DNA of 64,000 nt from Pipra filicauda (taxonomy: Eukaryota; Chordata; Aves; Passeriformes; Pipridae), in NCBI RefSeq assembly GCF_003945595.2, contig NW_024104347.1, positions 434,001 through 498,000 of the forward strand. Reading direction: 5' to 3'. The notes beneath the pieces were generated by a model. The model was not told the DNA's origin, ran no database searches, and saw nothing but the letters and a program-made list of their open reading frames with translations. Position numbers and translations under genes: made by a program. Below, one piece after another: positions 48,258 to 62,400 of the stretch (its first letter is position 1; each line of letters opens with the position of its first letter).

Positions 48258-51200
48258 CTTTGCTGTTGACATACTGCTATAAACCCAAAAGGAAAAAGAA
48301 GCCATAGCTATATCCTGGTTTCTTCTTAAAAATATATAAAATCAATTCTCCTGTTTAAAAGGTCATTAAAAAGCATTAAAACAATACATTTGTTCAGTTG
48401 AAAAGATCAAACACTGACTAACTCCATCAGTTTAGGACAATGTGCTATTATGCTTCAAAGTCACATGTAGCACATATCAAATGAAACGTCAGAGAAGCAA
48501 AGCATTTAAATGCATATTTGACATACTTTTTGCATCTCAGTACATTTCATTTCTCAATGGGGCTGTGGGTGGGAGAGGAAAAGGTTGGTTTCTTATGGAT
48601 TTGAGTGTAAAGGCATCATTTGCCAATTCAGATTAGAGGTTACAACTGCCCACTGCTAGATGCTGCTGTGTACAGGAAAAACGCATACCACAGATCACCA
48701 TTCTGCATATTCAGAAGGAGCACTTACAATCACTGTCTGTCTCCTCATATAGCAGCATTATACAGCCCTCACACTGCAATGCCAACATGAGTAATTTGTC
48801 ATTAAACTTTCAAGCCATTCCTTCTTATTTGTGCATAACAATATTTACTATTCTCAAGTACCCCATGTCACTGGATTTATATCAGGCCTTAAACAATGAG
48901 AAAACAAACAAGCAAACAAACAAAAAAAGGTGAATTTTGAAAGGTCCAAAGTTGCTGCTGCCATTTTGCAAACCCACTTCTACAATGTTAGGTACTGGTC
49001 AGTCAGAGCAAAGTTACTCTCACATTTTGTCTCCACTGCTGTAAAGGATAAACCCCACCCCCTATTTACTATCTGTTGATTAATGTGTGTATACATCCCT
49101 CATCTTAGACTCTACAAAAGATAGAACATTTTATCTCACGCAAGTATACTAAACCAGGGGCACCAAAAGCAGATGCAGATGCCTGAACTCTGTGTAACAT
49201 CAGAACAACAGTTTGTTTGTGTCTGTCATAATTTCACAGAAAAAGAACTATATTCATGGCTAAAATTCCTGTAAATCAATAATTTTTCCCAATTCCACCT
49301 TCACCTTTATAGTAATGAACAAGGCCAAAGACAAACTTCACATTTCCATCTGGATGTTAATCAAATACCACCACAGCCATTACTTAGCATTTCTCATACA
49401 GAAGGCTCTTAGTCACCTTGAGGATATCAAAATCATTACTGATAATTTGCAAATGAGGGATGTGATAACCAAAAGACAGAGTTAGGTAATACCAGTAAGT
49501 GGAGAGACAGAGTTGGTCAACCTGAAAATGTTAGTGTACAAGAAGTAAAAACTTTGAATTTACACTGAACTGGCTAATCTTGACTACTGCTTGTTTGAAC
49601 ATTCCTCCAATTTGCCTACAAGAAAAAAAAGAAAGCAAATGCAGATAAACTTTACTAGAAGCAGGTTAATAAGATTACATTAAACTTCTATAGGCATTTG
49701 AGTAAAATTTAAATGCCTTTAAGTTGATTTAATGTATTTAACTGAGGAAGTAAAGAAACTAAAACTAAAGCCACTTAAATTCTGCTTAGATGTCCTTGTA
49801 TAAGAGTACTATATAATTTAATCCACTTCCAAAGCATATCTTATCTGGATTAATTCTTTCAAGTGCTCCTGTGCAGACAAACCCTCAGCATATGCTAAAT
49901 GCACAGGCAGCTTTCTCAAAGAAGATAAACTATCTTATACTTGGCATAAAGGACGGAGATTACTGATGAGTTACTTGTGACCTATACATTCCCCTATAAC
50001 ACACCAATACCCCATTTACACACCCTTAAGTAACAGAATTCAGATGTCCTGAATTTCAGACTCAATGTTTTCCATCTACTGAAAATTAAATATTTATTTT
50101 TGAGCTTGTAGCAAAAACCAGTTTCAAATATGGTCTCAACCAGATCACTCTGTTTTATTGTTCCTTAAGTCCAAAAGGAAGATTTCATATTGACATCTAA
50201 TCTTTTATCTACCAGTGTCAAGATCAATCATTGCCTACAGATGAGTTGATATAGCTTGTTATATTTAATTTCATGTAGATGTTTTAATTTCAGACAAATG
50301 AAACGTGCCTCCCTCACAAACTTTTTGAGATTCAGTGATGTCTTGCTGAAGGTTTTTTGAGGGCATAAGAAGTAGGCTGACTCTTATGTGCTTCTGTGGG
50401 CAAAGCTTCTTCACGTATATAAAAGTCATAGATCTACAACTCTTCACCAAGACAACCCAATTTTCTCTGTATGAGGGGCAAACACCAGCTTATAAACTTA
50501 TTTGTAAAACGCAGGAGGACTCTGTCTTGCAGTTCTGAACAGCTGGGAGTACACAACCACAGCTGGAGGTGTACTTCCTCCTAAACTCATCTTCCCACAA
50601 CAGCCACTACTCCCCAGCGAAGGTCAGGTCTTGCATGCAGCCCCCTGGCAACCACCCCACCTAACCCACCCACTACCTTATTACAGCAAGGTGGACCTTA
50701 GAAGGAGTCAGCATCAGCAGTCACAGACGAGATGAGACCTGAAACCAAGCAAGGAAGTTCTACCAGGCTTCGTCGCTGGTCACACAAAAAGGGAAACAGA
50801 AAGCTGCCCTGCCCTATCCAAGGGGGAAAATGGGTCAGTGGCCAAAGGTGGAGGGGAAGGTAAGGAGGCTCAGCTATTAAAAGTGGCACGAAATAATGCA
50901 CAGCAGGTCAGTATTTGAAGTCTTGGTCTCGCTCTGAAAAATCTACGTTCCCAATATCGTCAACTAATGAAAGTAAATCACTTAATAAAATAAGTGGTGG
51001 AAGCTTGTACAGAAGACTATAAAAACCGTGTTTCCACTAAGATTTTAGCTTAAGTCAGTTAAAATAAGAACCCACCCTTTTTCATAGTTGATTCAAGGAT
51101 ACAGATGAAACTAGAAATGCAGCTACTCCTACTCCTAACAACAACCCCCACAGAAAAATATTTAAATAGCAGAGATTTGTAATCTGGAACAGAGAGCAGT

Positions 51201-51744
51201 ATTCTATGAAGTATCCTCTAATTTAAATAAATCTCTCTTATTAACTTAAAGGCATTCTAAAACACATCATCAGTAATTTGTTATTTACTTGCTATTTCAC
51301 GCTAGATCTCCCAAACATCAGTGTATATCTTTTAAAGACACAAACGTGTAATCATAGATGTATGTTATTCAGTCAAATACTGTATTTGAAATTGTAAATT
51401 TATTCCAAACACCAGTAAAATATTCTGTAGCTATGTAATTGCTTTTTTTGCTACAGTTCAATTATCTAAGTACTTTATACTGTTCATGAAGTCACAGAAT
51501 TCCTGAATATTTTGACTGCATACACGCAAATAATCTTTTTCCTTCTAAATTCTTATATGGGTCATTATTACAGAACTAAATGCTTGACTACTCTCTTCAT
51601 GCATTTATTCTCACAGTGCCCCTCTCAGACAGCATTGGCTACTAAATCAATAAAAAACTAGTAGGTAATCATGTAAACCAGAAGTATTCAAAAAACAGAG
51701 ATTACAAAAGCAAAATCAGTATTTGAATGGAACCGTGATATAAA

Positions 51745-51803
51745 TTTAGGAGCAAAATAAAACTTTAGGAGCAAAATAAAACTTCAGGAGCAAGAAACAA
51801 AAC
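51745..51803. repeat. 19-bp tandem repeat, three copies
   Basis: TTTAGGAGCAAAATAAAAC is repeated perfectly at 51745-51763 and 51764-51782, with a third degenerate copy (TTCAGGAGCAAGAAAC..) to about 51803. Confidence 0.92.
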
Positions 51804-52949
51804 TCAGCATCCTCTCCTGTCATGTATGAGGCTGAACCTTAATTGTTGCCATGACAATTACTTTGGGTTGGAAAGGTCAAAGAGATACAACTCCCCACCA
51901 AACATGCAAGCAATATAAATGTGACATGAAATGCATTCACCTTGTTCCTATTAAACATACCTGTGAACAAAATCTGGGGTGAAATGAGAATAAGCATATG
52001 TAATTTAACTCAATATATACAAGATAATAACTCAGAGAAACAGATTCTTTATTTCCATCATATGCCTGCAATATCTATTAAAACTGTAGTGAAAAACTGA
52101 CGAGTAACACAGCTCATGGGGTGTATACAGAATAACATGTAGCTGGCCCAACTAGGACTGTTCACTGCACAAAATACAAAGTATCTGCAAATACTTGTGA
52201 CACACCAAGAGGTACAAGATGAACTACATCCCCACTGCAAGAACAAAACAGCCCTTCTTCCCCAACCAAAAGAGATGCCATTTGAAACAGAGTCCTCCAG
52301 AGTTAAAATGGTGTATGTGGTGAGGAAATACAGAAAATTCATATGAGATGAAATAGCCATTAGCACAGGTGGCCTGACAAGGCACAGATGGATGCCTCTT
52401 AAAAACTTTGGCTAATTCTTCACCTAAAGATTGTCTATCTAAGCTCAAGCGACACTGTGATTTCACCTTCAGTCTGTGAGATAAGGCCATCACCTCCTGA
52501 GGCTAAACTACTAGAAGAAAATTCAGATTGGAGGAAAGATGGGATCAGTTTTGCAAAGGCCAATCAAGATGTGACCATGATACTCATCTGCCACACAACT
52601 TGGATGTAGTTGTAGTGTCCTAATAAGTTCCCAGTTCAGTGTGGACTGACGTTCCTCTGCAGAGGTTTTTTACAATAATGCTTTTGACACAGGCTCCAGC
52701 AAAAGGAAAAGGCAGACAGCAATAGTAAATAAATTAGAAAACAGCAGAAATGCCTAGTAATGGCTGGATTCAGAGCTATACAGAAGATAAGGGTAGGAAG
52801 ACCAGTCAGTTCCCCAACAACAACTATCCTGAAGGGACAAAGTTTATCCACACTGAGCAGATGTCTTCATAATTTTAAGAGCTATGTAATACAAGGTGCC
52901 ATCCAAGCACAATTGGAACAATAACATATCTTTAACCTCAATGGCATAA

Positions 52950-53105
52950 TCAATAAAAAACCCCAGCAAACAAACAAACCCCAAAACCAAAAAATACCAA
53001 ATAGCCAAAACAAAAACCACCAAAATACCCCAAACAAACAAACAAAAACTGCAAAAAAACCCAATCAAAACAACCAAAAAAAAAAAACCCCTAGCACGAC
53101 CAAAA
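52950..53105. repeat. Long A/C-only tract with (CAAA)n
   Basis: About 150 bp with very few G or T on the plus strand, made of CAAA, CCAAAA and CCCC units. It creates spurious minus-strand open frames rich in Phe, Trp and Gly. Confidence 0.9.
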
Positions 53106-53299
53106 AATCACCATAGAACTATAAGATCTATCTTTAAGTCTGATTCAAAGCATTGTTCCAGTGCTAGACTGCATTGTGTAAATGATGCTTTGCAAGGTGA
53201 ATAAAAAATAGGGACAGGCAATATAAAAGACAAGTCTATGGGATTTGTGTAAAAACAGGCTATTACATGGATATAAATTATTTGATTTCTTATTAAGTA

Positions 53300-53430
53300 C
53301 CTGCAAAGTGCTCAGTGTTATTCAAGTTACAAAGAAAATTGTCTTCTGCTTTAAGAAACTGACAATCTAAATGACAAAAAGGAATAGACAAGATGCAGCA
53401 AGAAGCCAGTGATGAATGAGGAATATTTTG
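53300..53430 (+). repeat. Ancient sauropsid repeat relic
   Basis: Sequence ..AAGTGCTCAGTG..TTACAAAGAAAAT..TTAAGAAACTGACAATCTAA..GACAAGATG.. follows the order of a repeat common in turtles and crocodilians (..GCTGTACAAACA..CCCCAAAGAGCTTACAATCTAA..GACAAGAG..), recalled from memory and heavily decayed. Confidence 0.4.
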
Positions 53431-56400
53431 ATTGTGTTTTGAATTTGATTGCTTCCTGTCAGCACCTCTGAGCTAGAGTTCTTGCTACAGATTTGCTGAC
53501 ATGTGGGCAAGTGTGGCGGAGCAGAATATCGGTAAGGCATTTCAGACACAGAATTAGCACAGAGAAAGCCAAACTGAAGATGAAACAAAAAATGACAAGT
53601 TTGGAATCATTAGTAGTACAGCGAGCAGAAGCATGAAGGATGCCTTAAGTAACCTGAAAAGAGCTTAAGATGATGACAGAAAACTGCGGAAACCTGATAC
53701 TTAGAATATAAACTCAAGGCAGAGCTGTTGTAAGAAATTGCAGTTGAAGCTGATGTAATGGTAGAAAGACAGACTAGAGAAACCCTGCTTTATAAAACTT
53801 AGAACAACCAATATGGCTATTCAGGAGACCCATCTGATGAAGGCAGGTGATGAAGGAATTCAGTATCAGCTGTTCAGTAATACAAATAGTTATGCAGTTA
53901 GGAAAAAAAAGTATAAGTAATTTTTATGGCCAACCTCTCAGCCTTGGGAGTTCATTCATTACTAAAGGTCCAACATGCCACATTTCTTTACAAAGTTTGT
54001 GAGAGAACTAGACAAGACTTCCTTTGGGAGTGTAAAAACAGTGCTGTCACAGATGGACTTCATACAAATGAGGTTTTGTTTTATTAAGTATCTTTTTCCC
54101 CTGTCTCTGAAATCCTCAACCTACACCAGTATTCAAATTTCTTTCTCCTCCCTTAAAAACATAGGAGAGAATGAGACATTGTTTGTTTGTTTTCTTTACT
54201 TGATAGGAGACTAGTTTTTCTTCAGTTTGGTGGTACTCCAAGTGAAAAGGACAGCAGATACACTCCTGGCAACTGTACAGGGTGGGTTTTTTTCTTTTGT
54301 TTTTCCATAAAACACTTCACTGTGCCAGCTTTCTGAGTAACCTCAGAAATAATATGATTTTTCTGAGAGATGACAGCAGAGTGCAGTTAATAAACAAATT
54401 AGACCCATATGAAAGTGTGATTCATAAGCAATGTCATTACTCTAAAGAATAAGGTGGTACATGACCACCAAAGAGGCCACTGCTACATGTAAGTCTTCAA
54501 ATGTAAATTGCTTCCCAGACTTTTGCAAAGCTTTTTCCAGCTCTTCAGCACGTAACAGTTGCTGTGTCAAACTCTTCCAGACAGAGAAGAAACCCTCTTT
54601 CAATGAAGTGTGAAGGTCCAACATGAACCTACTCAAACAGCACTGTCTCCTCACAGCACCTCACACACAGACAAGGAGGTTCCACTGAAACCATATGAAA
54701 GCAAAGAAAGTTTGAAAAGTTTCAGATCATTAATTGGCTTTTTTTGCATTAAAAAATGATGCAAACAAGCATCAAAATTTATTATGGTAGCAACACTTAC
54801 TGTAGGATGCACAAATCACCGTTTCCTCCTAAATCTGGCTACAGAACAAAAGATTGGTAACATGCACTCCTGTGGTACAGTTTGCACTAAGGACAGAAGG
54901 ATTTGATAGCTAGCCTGGTTCAAACACTAGTATAGCAAGGCGTTTAAGTCAGGCAACAGAGGTGTTCTCAGTCAGTGCATGTAACTGATCACCCTGCTGA
55001 AGGATTTTCATCCCAAGACCTTGCATGTGCGCACTCAAAGCACTGGCACCATCAGCCAGAACAAACACATACGACAAAGGGCTGTCACATCCAGAACAAG
55101 GGAATTTCTAGACAGCATACCCTACACAGAGAAAAGTTGATAAACAAAACCCCTTGTTTCTTCCCTTCTCTCTCCCATGTCAGCAGCTTTAGGTTCAGCT
55201 CTAGGGGATGAAGGGGATTACTGCAGAAAGCCAAAGAGATTGGCAGGGTGACAGGGCTAGGAATAGGAAGTCTAACAGACATGGAAGACCTGCCTCAGTG
55301 ACTGACTCAGCTTCTGACCCACTCAATAAACTTGGCCAAATTGCTTCTTCGTGCAACTGCTCCTCTCCTAGTCTCTTGTGCGACCTTACCCAGTTAGGAC
55401 AGTATCTTCAAGGCAGTGACAGCCTCTTGCTAATTTTGGTGAAAAACAGCCTATATGCTTGAATAATACCTTAGTAAAAAAAAAAAGGGTGCTGATCTTC
55501 CTAGGATCTGCCATGCCAAGAATAAAACCATATTTTCACATAAATAATGAATACCCACACAGTTAAACCTGTTAATATTATTTAAAAATATGTACAGCTG
55601 GAAGAGTGGCATGTTGCTCTCATTCACAAGTTTGCTATATCCTTACCGACGCCTACGATCTCCCCTGAAGGTCTATTTACAGAGACATTTTTTCTCCCGG
55701 TGTCCAAGTTTTCCATTCATGTCCTTTCTTTCCCCTTCTCTCCTGCTTTGTCCCCTCCCTCTAGCAGAGACCCTCAGTCCCATTAGGCAAACCATTTGTG
55801 GTGTGACATGGGGAACTGATCCAAGCCTCCAGTGAGCAAAAAATAAGCTGAAGAAAAACAAACAATTTATTTTTAACCTGGACGGGTTCCCTGACTGAGC
55901 TTATTCCCCACCACAACAGGTGTATCAACATACCTGAGGAAGAAGCTGAGCAAACAAAGCTGCAACTACTGCTGACAAAGTCAGACATATACATTAGTAG
56001 AATAAGAATGTTTTTAAAAGATGAATATTGAAGTGGGGGTTCTCACACTGGGAAACTCTATAAAATGGACTTAATACATATTCCTTATATTGTTCACAGT
56101 TTCCTTTGTCAGTTTGGCTAATTATATGATATTTAAGTTTAAACATATGTTGCCTCCCTTGCAGTGAATCCTCTCCTCCTACATGATACAGCAGTGAAGT
56201 CATTTTGCTGACTTCAAGTTGAATCCTGCATCCTCTTCAAGTAGGTGGGCATTTTTAGATTATATGGAAAGCAGTCCAGCCCCAAGAGCACAGTGATTCT
56301 TGTTGCAATAAGCTGTCAAGAGTTTGACCACCACGAATATCCTGAAACACATCATCCAGGTGCAATATGTAAAAGAACCAACACAACTTCCACCATCCTG

Positions 56401-59400
56401 AGCATATGGTTCTTAAAACATGTAAGAGACGCTCAGGCTGCATCTGCATTAGAGTGAAAGGTGAACCAGCACACCAGAGGCTTTCAGTCTCCTTCCTTCC
56501 ATACCATCACCAATCGACTTTAAGATTTTATCTTTTTAACTTAAAACCAAGACACATAAGAAATAAGTAAATTCCAAATGGAAGGAAGTGGCAAAAGACT
56601 AAGCAAAACAAATGTATTTAGAAGGGCAAAAATAAATCTTGCAGCCCTTTACAAACTTTCATGTGCTATAGACAGGAAAATCTCTTAGTTAGTGTGTTCT
56701 ACATTATGAGAGCCTTTAGTAAGCAGAGCAGCCAAGTACACCACAATAGCTGTGTTTCATTAGCTTAGCACAGCACAGTATAGGATTTAAAGGGAATAGA
56801 CAGCAGCTGAAAATAATTCCATTAAATTAACATTAACCCACAAACCCAGAAGAGGCATATAATATTCAGGACTGCTATAGAAGCAGCAACTCAGAATTAA
56901 CGTCTGTAAAAGATGAATAATCCTGCTCTAACTGGGATTCAAAATCCTAAAGGAATAAAGTTCACCTCAAATAGTGTTCCCTGAGGTGGGAGAGGGGGAA
57001 GGAAAGAAAGGAATGCATGGCCTAGTTAAAAATATCAGAAGGTAAGAACACAAACTGTAAAACAATGTAGTTCCCAAAGGACTAACATTTTTTATGGTTA
57101 ATACACACATTCCCACACATTTCTTCTCAAAAAGGACTTTGAAAATAATCTAACTTTAAGATCTGTAAATGAAATAGACATGTGAGAATTCAAACCCTTA
57201 CTGCAGAAAAGACCAAAACCTCACAGACTAGAGCAAAAAAAGGTAGCCAGGACTGCAGTGGACTAAAACACAGCCAGCAGTGACAGCTATAATTCCACTG
57301 GCAGATGTACCTCATAACAGTCGACGAGTTTGATGCCACAAGGTCTTAGAATATAACAGTATCACCAAAAAAAGGTACATAATTAATCTAAGTGTTAGAA
57401 TGGGAAGACAAATAGATTCGAGGGACCACGCTGTGCTTAAACTGAAGAGGGAATTTATGCTAAACATGGGGAGGGGAAATAATTATTCAAAAAAATTTAA
57501 AAGATGCTGACTTACAGCACCTATTCATTTCATCTATGAACAGGTATCAAAAACAAGTAAAGGCACTATTGGCCAGGAGGAATAACAAAACTCCCAAGTT
57601 TTTTCTCCCAGTACCACCTGAAAAAGTCAGCCTGGTAAGGCCCTTGGCTAGCTGCAGGTCAAAAGGAAGGACTAAGCAACCAACTGAGGTCTGAGGAAAG
57701 CCATAGTAGAAGCTACTATCAGACAAGCTCCAAGAAGACCTCACCAGACTTGGTGCCTCATTAGTCACTGGCCACCTGAATTTACCTGGCTCCTCCAACT
57801 GGAGATAAATTCTACTTAATGAGCAAGCCAACATTTGGAAACAATTAACACCTTATTTTCATTAACCATCATGTTCTTCCCTTCTGCACCCCTGCAGAAT
57901 TTAAAGTATTTATAAAGAGACAAAAAACAGCCTGTGGACTTTACAGTTACAGCAAAACTTACCAACACAGGTTTATGCTTTAAGATGTTTTTAAGCTCCA
58001 CACAACTCCCTATCGAACACATAAAATTAATTTGTAATCCAACTTTACTGGGCAGCAAGAAGTTTCTTTTTAGTTGAGTCCTCTGTTACAGCAAGATTTT
58101 ATAACTGTTCATCTGTACTTGTCTACCATCTGCACAGCACTATTCCATATGGGCACACAGGTTTTTTTTTTTATGTTTTTGTTAAGTTTTCTTCATTAGC
58201 AATACTAACTCCCAATTCTGTTCTTTTATTGTATGATCAGCACAGGACTTTAATGTTTAAAGCAAGTGCTTCCCAGTATTTTTATTTAAACTCTTTGATG
58301 AAATTGCTAGAGCAGCATGAATCACAATTATCTAGAAGATTCTGCAACTACTCTGACAACAAGACTTTGCGTACAGTAAAATCACACCCTGCATGTTTCA
58401 GACTAGAAGTCAGGTCAGTTATGAGATGACAATCTGGTTTTAGTACAAGTTTTGGCTTTTAGGCCTTTCATTTCATTTTTCCTTAAAGAAGTAAGAGATT
58501 AATTGTCTCATACATTTGTCTAACCAAAGAGACCAAAGAGCTTCCATGTGAGCAGCAGGGCTAAGGCAAACTCATCTGAATTCCTGGTGCAGGTTTTTAG
58601 CTGTTTAACAATGTTCACACCAGAATCTTTCCTTCCAGTTTCTGCTCCATCCAGTTTCCTTCTCTCAAAAAACCTGTCTGAACTTTGTACCTTTGGGACC
58701 TCTATTGCTCTGCTGACTTGGTTTGAATCAGCTGACAATTTAAAAGTTAACATAGAGGAAAAATGAGAAGAGACAGAGGTCCCACAGAAGCAACAGAATC
58801 TGTTGCTGTTTCTAAGGGTACCAAGCTAAAAATTCAGTGTGGTAGGAACTTTTTGAACTAGCAGATCTTCTTGCTCTCCACACCTAATACAACACCTTGC
58901 CAGCAGAAATCCATCCTAAAGCTTTGGCTTTGAATCCTGGAAACATCAATTACACACAAGGTTGTCTTTTATGCATGATTTCAGTTAATACTTCCACTTC
59001 ATTGCCCAAGATCTTCCAGCCCCAGCACAACACAGAATTTTTGATCAACATTATCGTTACTGAACTTTTCAAATAAATAACTGAAGCTAAAAACTTTACA
59101 GCTGCTGCTGTGCTGTACGCTTCGATCAGTTATTTGCATAGTCATTCCCACTCCAATTTAATCATTCCTTTCATGATTGCCTAAGTCTACATAGAAAATG
59201 AGAACAGTAAATCAAACTAAGCGCTTGGCAGGCATGTACTGGTGATATCACAGCAAGATCCTGGAATAGCACAGGCACTCTCATATGGAAAAGGCTCATG
59301 GAGTTCCCATGCAGTTCAAGTAACCATCATCTGACTCAATGAGCAATACCGAGACGGACACAGCCCTCTGTGGAAACTGGCTGTTAACTGGACGAACACC

Positions 59401-62400
59401 CGGGGAGGTGGCAGAACTGGCATCCAAAGCTTCACAATTAATGTGTCACATTAGGCAATCTAGCCATATTACTGCACTAATAAAAACAGCACAGACCAGA
59501 GCTTTTTAATCTAATCACATGATGAAGCTCAGAGGTAAAAAGTGACAAGCAGGAATACAAAGTCCCCATTAAAAGTTAAGTTTGAATACACAAAGCTGGT
59601 TTCATTTCTCTGATTTTCAGTTCTCTGACTAAAAAAATAAGAGGTGTACTTGGCCCAAGGAGAATCACAAAAGAATTACTTAAAATGTGTTTGTGATTCA
59701 TCATGGTTCAGTAACTTCTCATGAATGCTAATGTGTTTCGGAGAGATAGAAAGGCTGTGCAGGTGTGACAGAAACAATTAGTCAGTTATTAGTAAGATGT
59801 TGGCTTCACTGGCAGCCACGCTGCTGGAGCTCTACTTTAAGTGAAGGGCCTGCCAGTAACTCGCCACATGCTGCTGATATTTAGAACTGCCAGAATAGTC
59901 AGGACAACAAATTATATCTGCAAACACTTCTTTCTTTCTCCTAATTTTGCCTTCCTCCATGGTAAAATCTGCAGTTAAAGGAAAATGCTACATGCTTAAG
60001 TCAGTGTGGCTTCTCTTCAGGAGTAAGTGTAAGAAAAGAATCTAAGTTTGCCCAAAAGCCCATCAACTAATCTACACAGTCTTCTAAAAAAAGTGCTTAT
60101 TTCAGAAGTAGTATACCTACATGGATTACTTACGTGGACCAGCACAGACAGGCTGGTTTAAATTTAAACTTCATCTTGCTTTAGTGTAACTACTCCTTCC
60201 ACCAGTAGCTTTACAGCAAGCAATAAAACTTTATTCTCTTATAACATTCTGGAGATCCACCCATTTCCACAGGTCTTGCAGCAACATTTAGAGAAAATTT
60301 TCAGATGTGTTACCTATTACCCTGATATCTAGCATCCTTTTCTAAAGCAGAAATCAGAACAGCATGAAGAACTGTTTAATGCCATTTACTTTTAGTTTTC
60401 AAGAAAATCCACTGTGATTCCTTAATTACAAAAATGTTCAATCCCCTTAAAAGGGGACCCTCCAACACATACTTAGGGAAAAAAACCCAACATTTTCTAA
60501 GAGCAGCAATAAAATTCAAGCAATCATGCTCCAACAGCAAGCCAGAGGTGTGTTTACAGAACAAAGAGCAGCCTGGTTTTGACTCTGTGCCTCACTACGC
60601 AACCAAGACACCCAAGTGCTGTAGCATAATGCTCATCCTTGCTATGAGACAGACATCACAATTTTTGTAGCATAATGTAATTCTGAAATGAACAGCAAAT
60701 AATCCACTGGTGGCTTAATTTATTACTTATACGAAATTCTCAGGGTCAGGGGTCAGTGAAACGAGATGAACACCATTAATCCAGCAGACTTCAGATTCTT
60801 TGGATAAAGAACACAGCCATATGCCTGTGTCTTCTAGCCAATCACAGTCGCCATTCAATTTGCAGGAACTCAATTTCCATCTAGTTTAATGGCTAGTTTC
60901 TTAACGTTCACAACCATTAAAAAATAAGCACTCTATTGTGCTGTCGTACTGCATGTTTGCACACATGCATGTGTGTGCATGGATATAAAAGCTAAATATT
61001 TTGATTAAAAGAATGCTTCCTGAATGCAAATTACAATCTTTTGTTGCCTAAATAGCAAAAATCTTCATAGGAAGACTTTCCAAGCAGTTCAGAAAGTAGC
61101 TATTGTCAGAAGCATAGCTGCACAAGATGGGTGATTCCCACTCAGCTGATCTGACCTGTGCATTTATTTTCTCCATCATTATTCAGACCTGTACTGCAAA
61201 AAAGATTATGACCCATATCTGTCTTGATTTGTGCAGAATCAACAGGATTACAAAATCTAAGCTTAAGTGCATATTTAATTGTAATTTAATGGGAATAAGA
61301 ATCTTTCCTGTCTTCACACCCACTCGCCCACCTTAAAAGACCCAGAGTAATCTAGGATTGGCCTTAAAAGCTCAGGAGCTTCCTAGCTCAAGAGTTTCCT
61401 TACTCCCACTGCAGCCTTATGGTAGACAACCCATAATGCTGTCTGCTGAGGACTCAAAGAGGTTCTGCAACAGCAGACAGAAAGGGTAGAGAGGGAAAAA
61501 ATAGTAAGAAAAGAAATGAGAGAGTCCAGTGACAGTTCTGAAACAGCACCCAGTTTGTATGGCTCCTGATCCGCAGGACAATCCAAGATGCAACAAGGCT
61601 TCATCGTTCACCCCAGAGGATGCAAAGGGTGTTTACAAACATGTTATGGTCCTGCCATGCCACCATCTAGTGATTTTGCACCCAGTTGGACAATATATTA
61701 TATAAAAATAAGCAAGTGTTAAATCTGTGGAGGACCGAGTGTTACTCAGGAATATTTACCTAATGAATGTGCCATTATGTACCACTCTTCCACTCTTCAG
61801 TCAGTTGTAAGCTATACAACAGCCCAGCAATACTCGAACTCAGTTTCTATCCCTCTGGCAGACTAAGCTTATGTGGCTTTTTGTGGGGGAAAAACCCCAA
61901 ATACATAATTACGTATCACTGAACTAAAATGCCAGAGATCACTACCAAGTCCTCTTTCGGGCCTATCTTGGAAAAAAAAAAACAAGGCCTTAATAAACTT
62001 GACAATACCTTCCCCTCCCCTTTTGGAGCCTGCTAATGCTTTCCCCTTCTACTTGCTTTATTTCTCTTCTCTCCTCCTTCAATCAACATTATTGTACCAT
62101 TGTCAAAAGCTTCAAGGAACATGAATGTTTTTTCTGCCATTTCTTTGCGATGCCAAGGTTTGCCTTTCACTACCAGTCTTGGTATCCTCCCCCTCCCCAG
62201 TCGCCCTTCCGAAACTATACTCCATTCTTTCATGAGCAGCATTTTCTGTTGTTAGTGCCAGAGGCCAGGAAGGCTCCTAACAGTACAGTTCCAACAAAGA
62301 GTCTGAAACTGAACAATCTCTTTTTTTGTAAGAGGACATAAGGAAGTCCAAGATATGGGTTTTAAAATGAGAACAGTAAAAAAAATGTGCCGCTGGCACT

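Noticed and set aside
51870..51900. Possible minus-strand CR1 3' end (TTTGGGTTGGAAAGGTCAAA)
   Set aside because: Only about 20-30 bp resemble CR1 and the outer terminus is missing.
52844..53077. Minus-strand frame predicting a hydrophobic Phe/Trp-rich protein
   Set aside because: It is the antisense translation of the A/C-only tract, not a membrane protein gene.
60959..60978. Near-palindromic CA/TG stretch (GCACACATGCATGTGTGTGC)
   Set aside because: Looks like a short alternating purine-pyrimidine repeat; no other structure supports a functional role.
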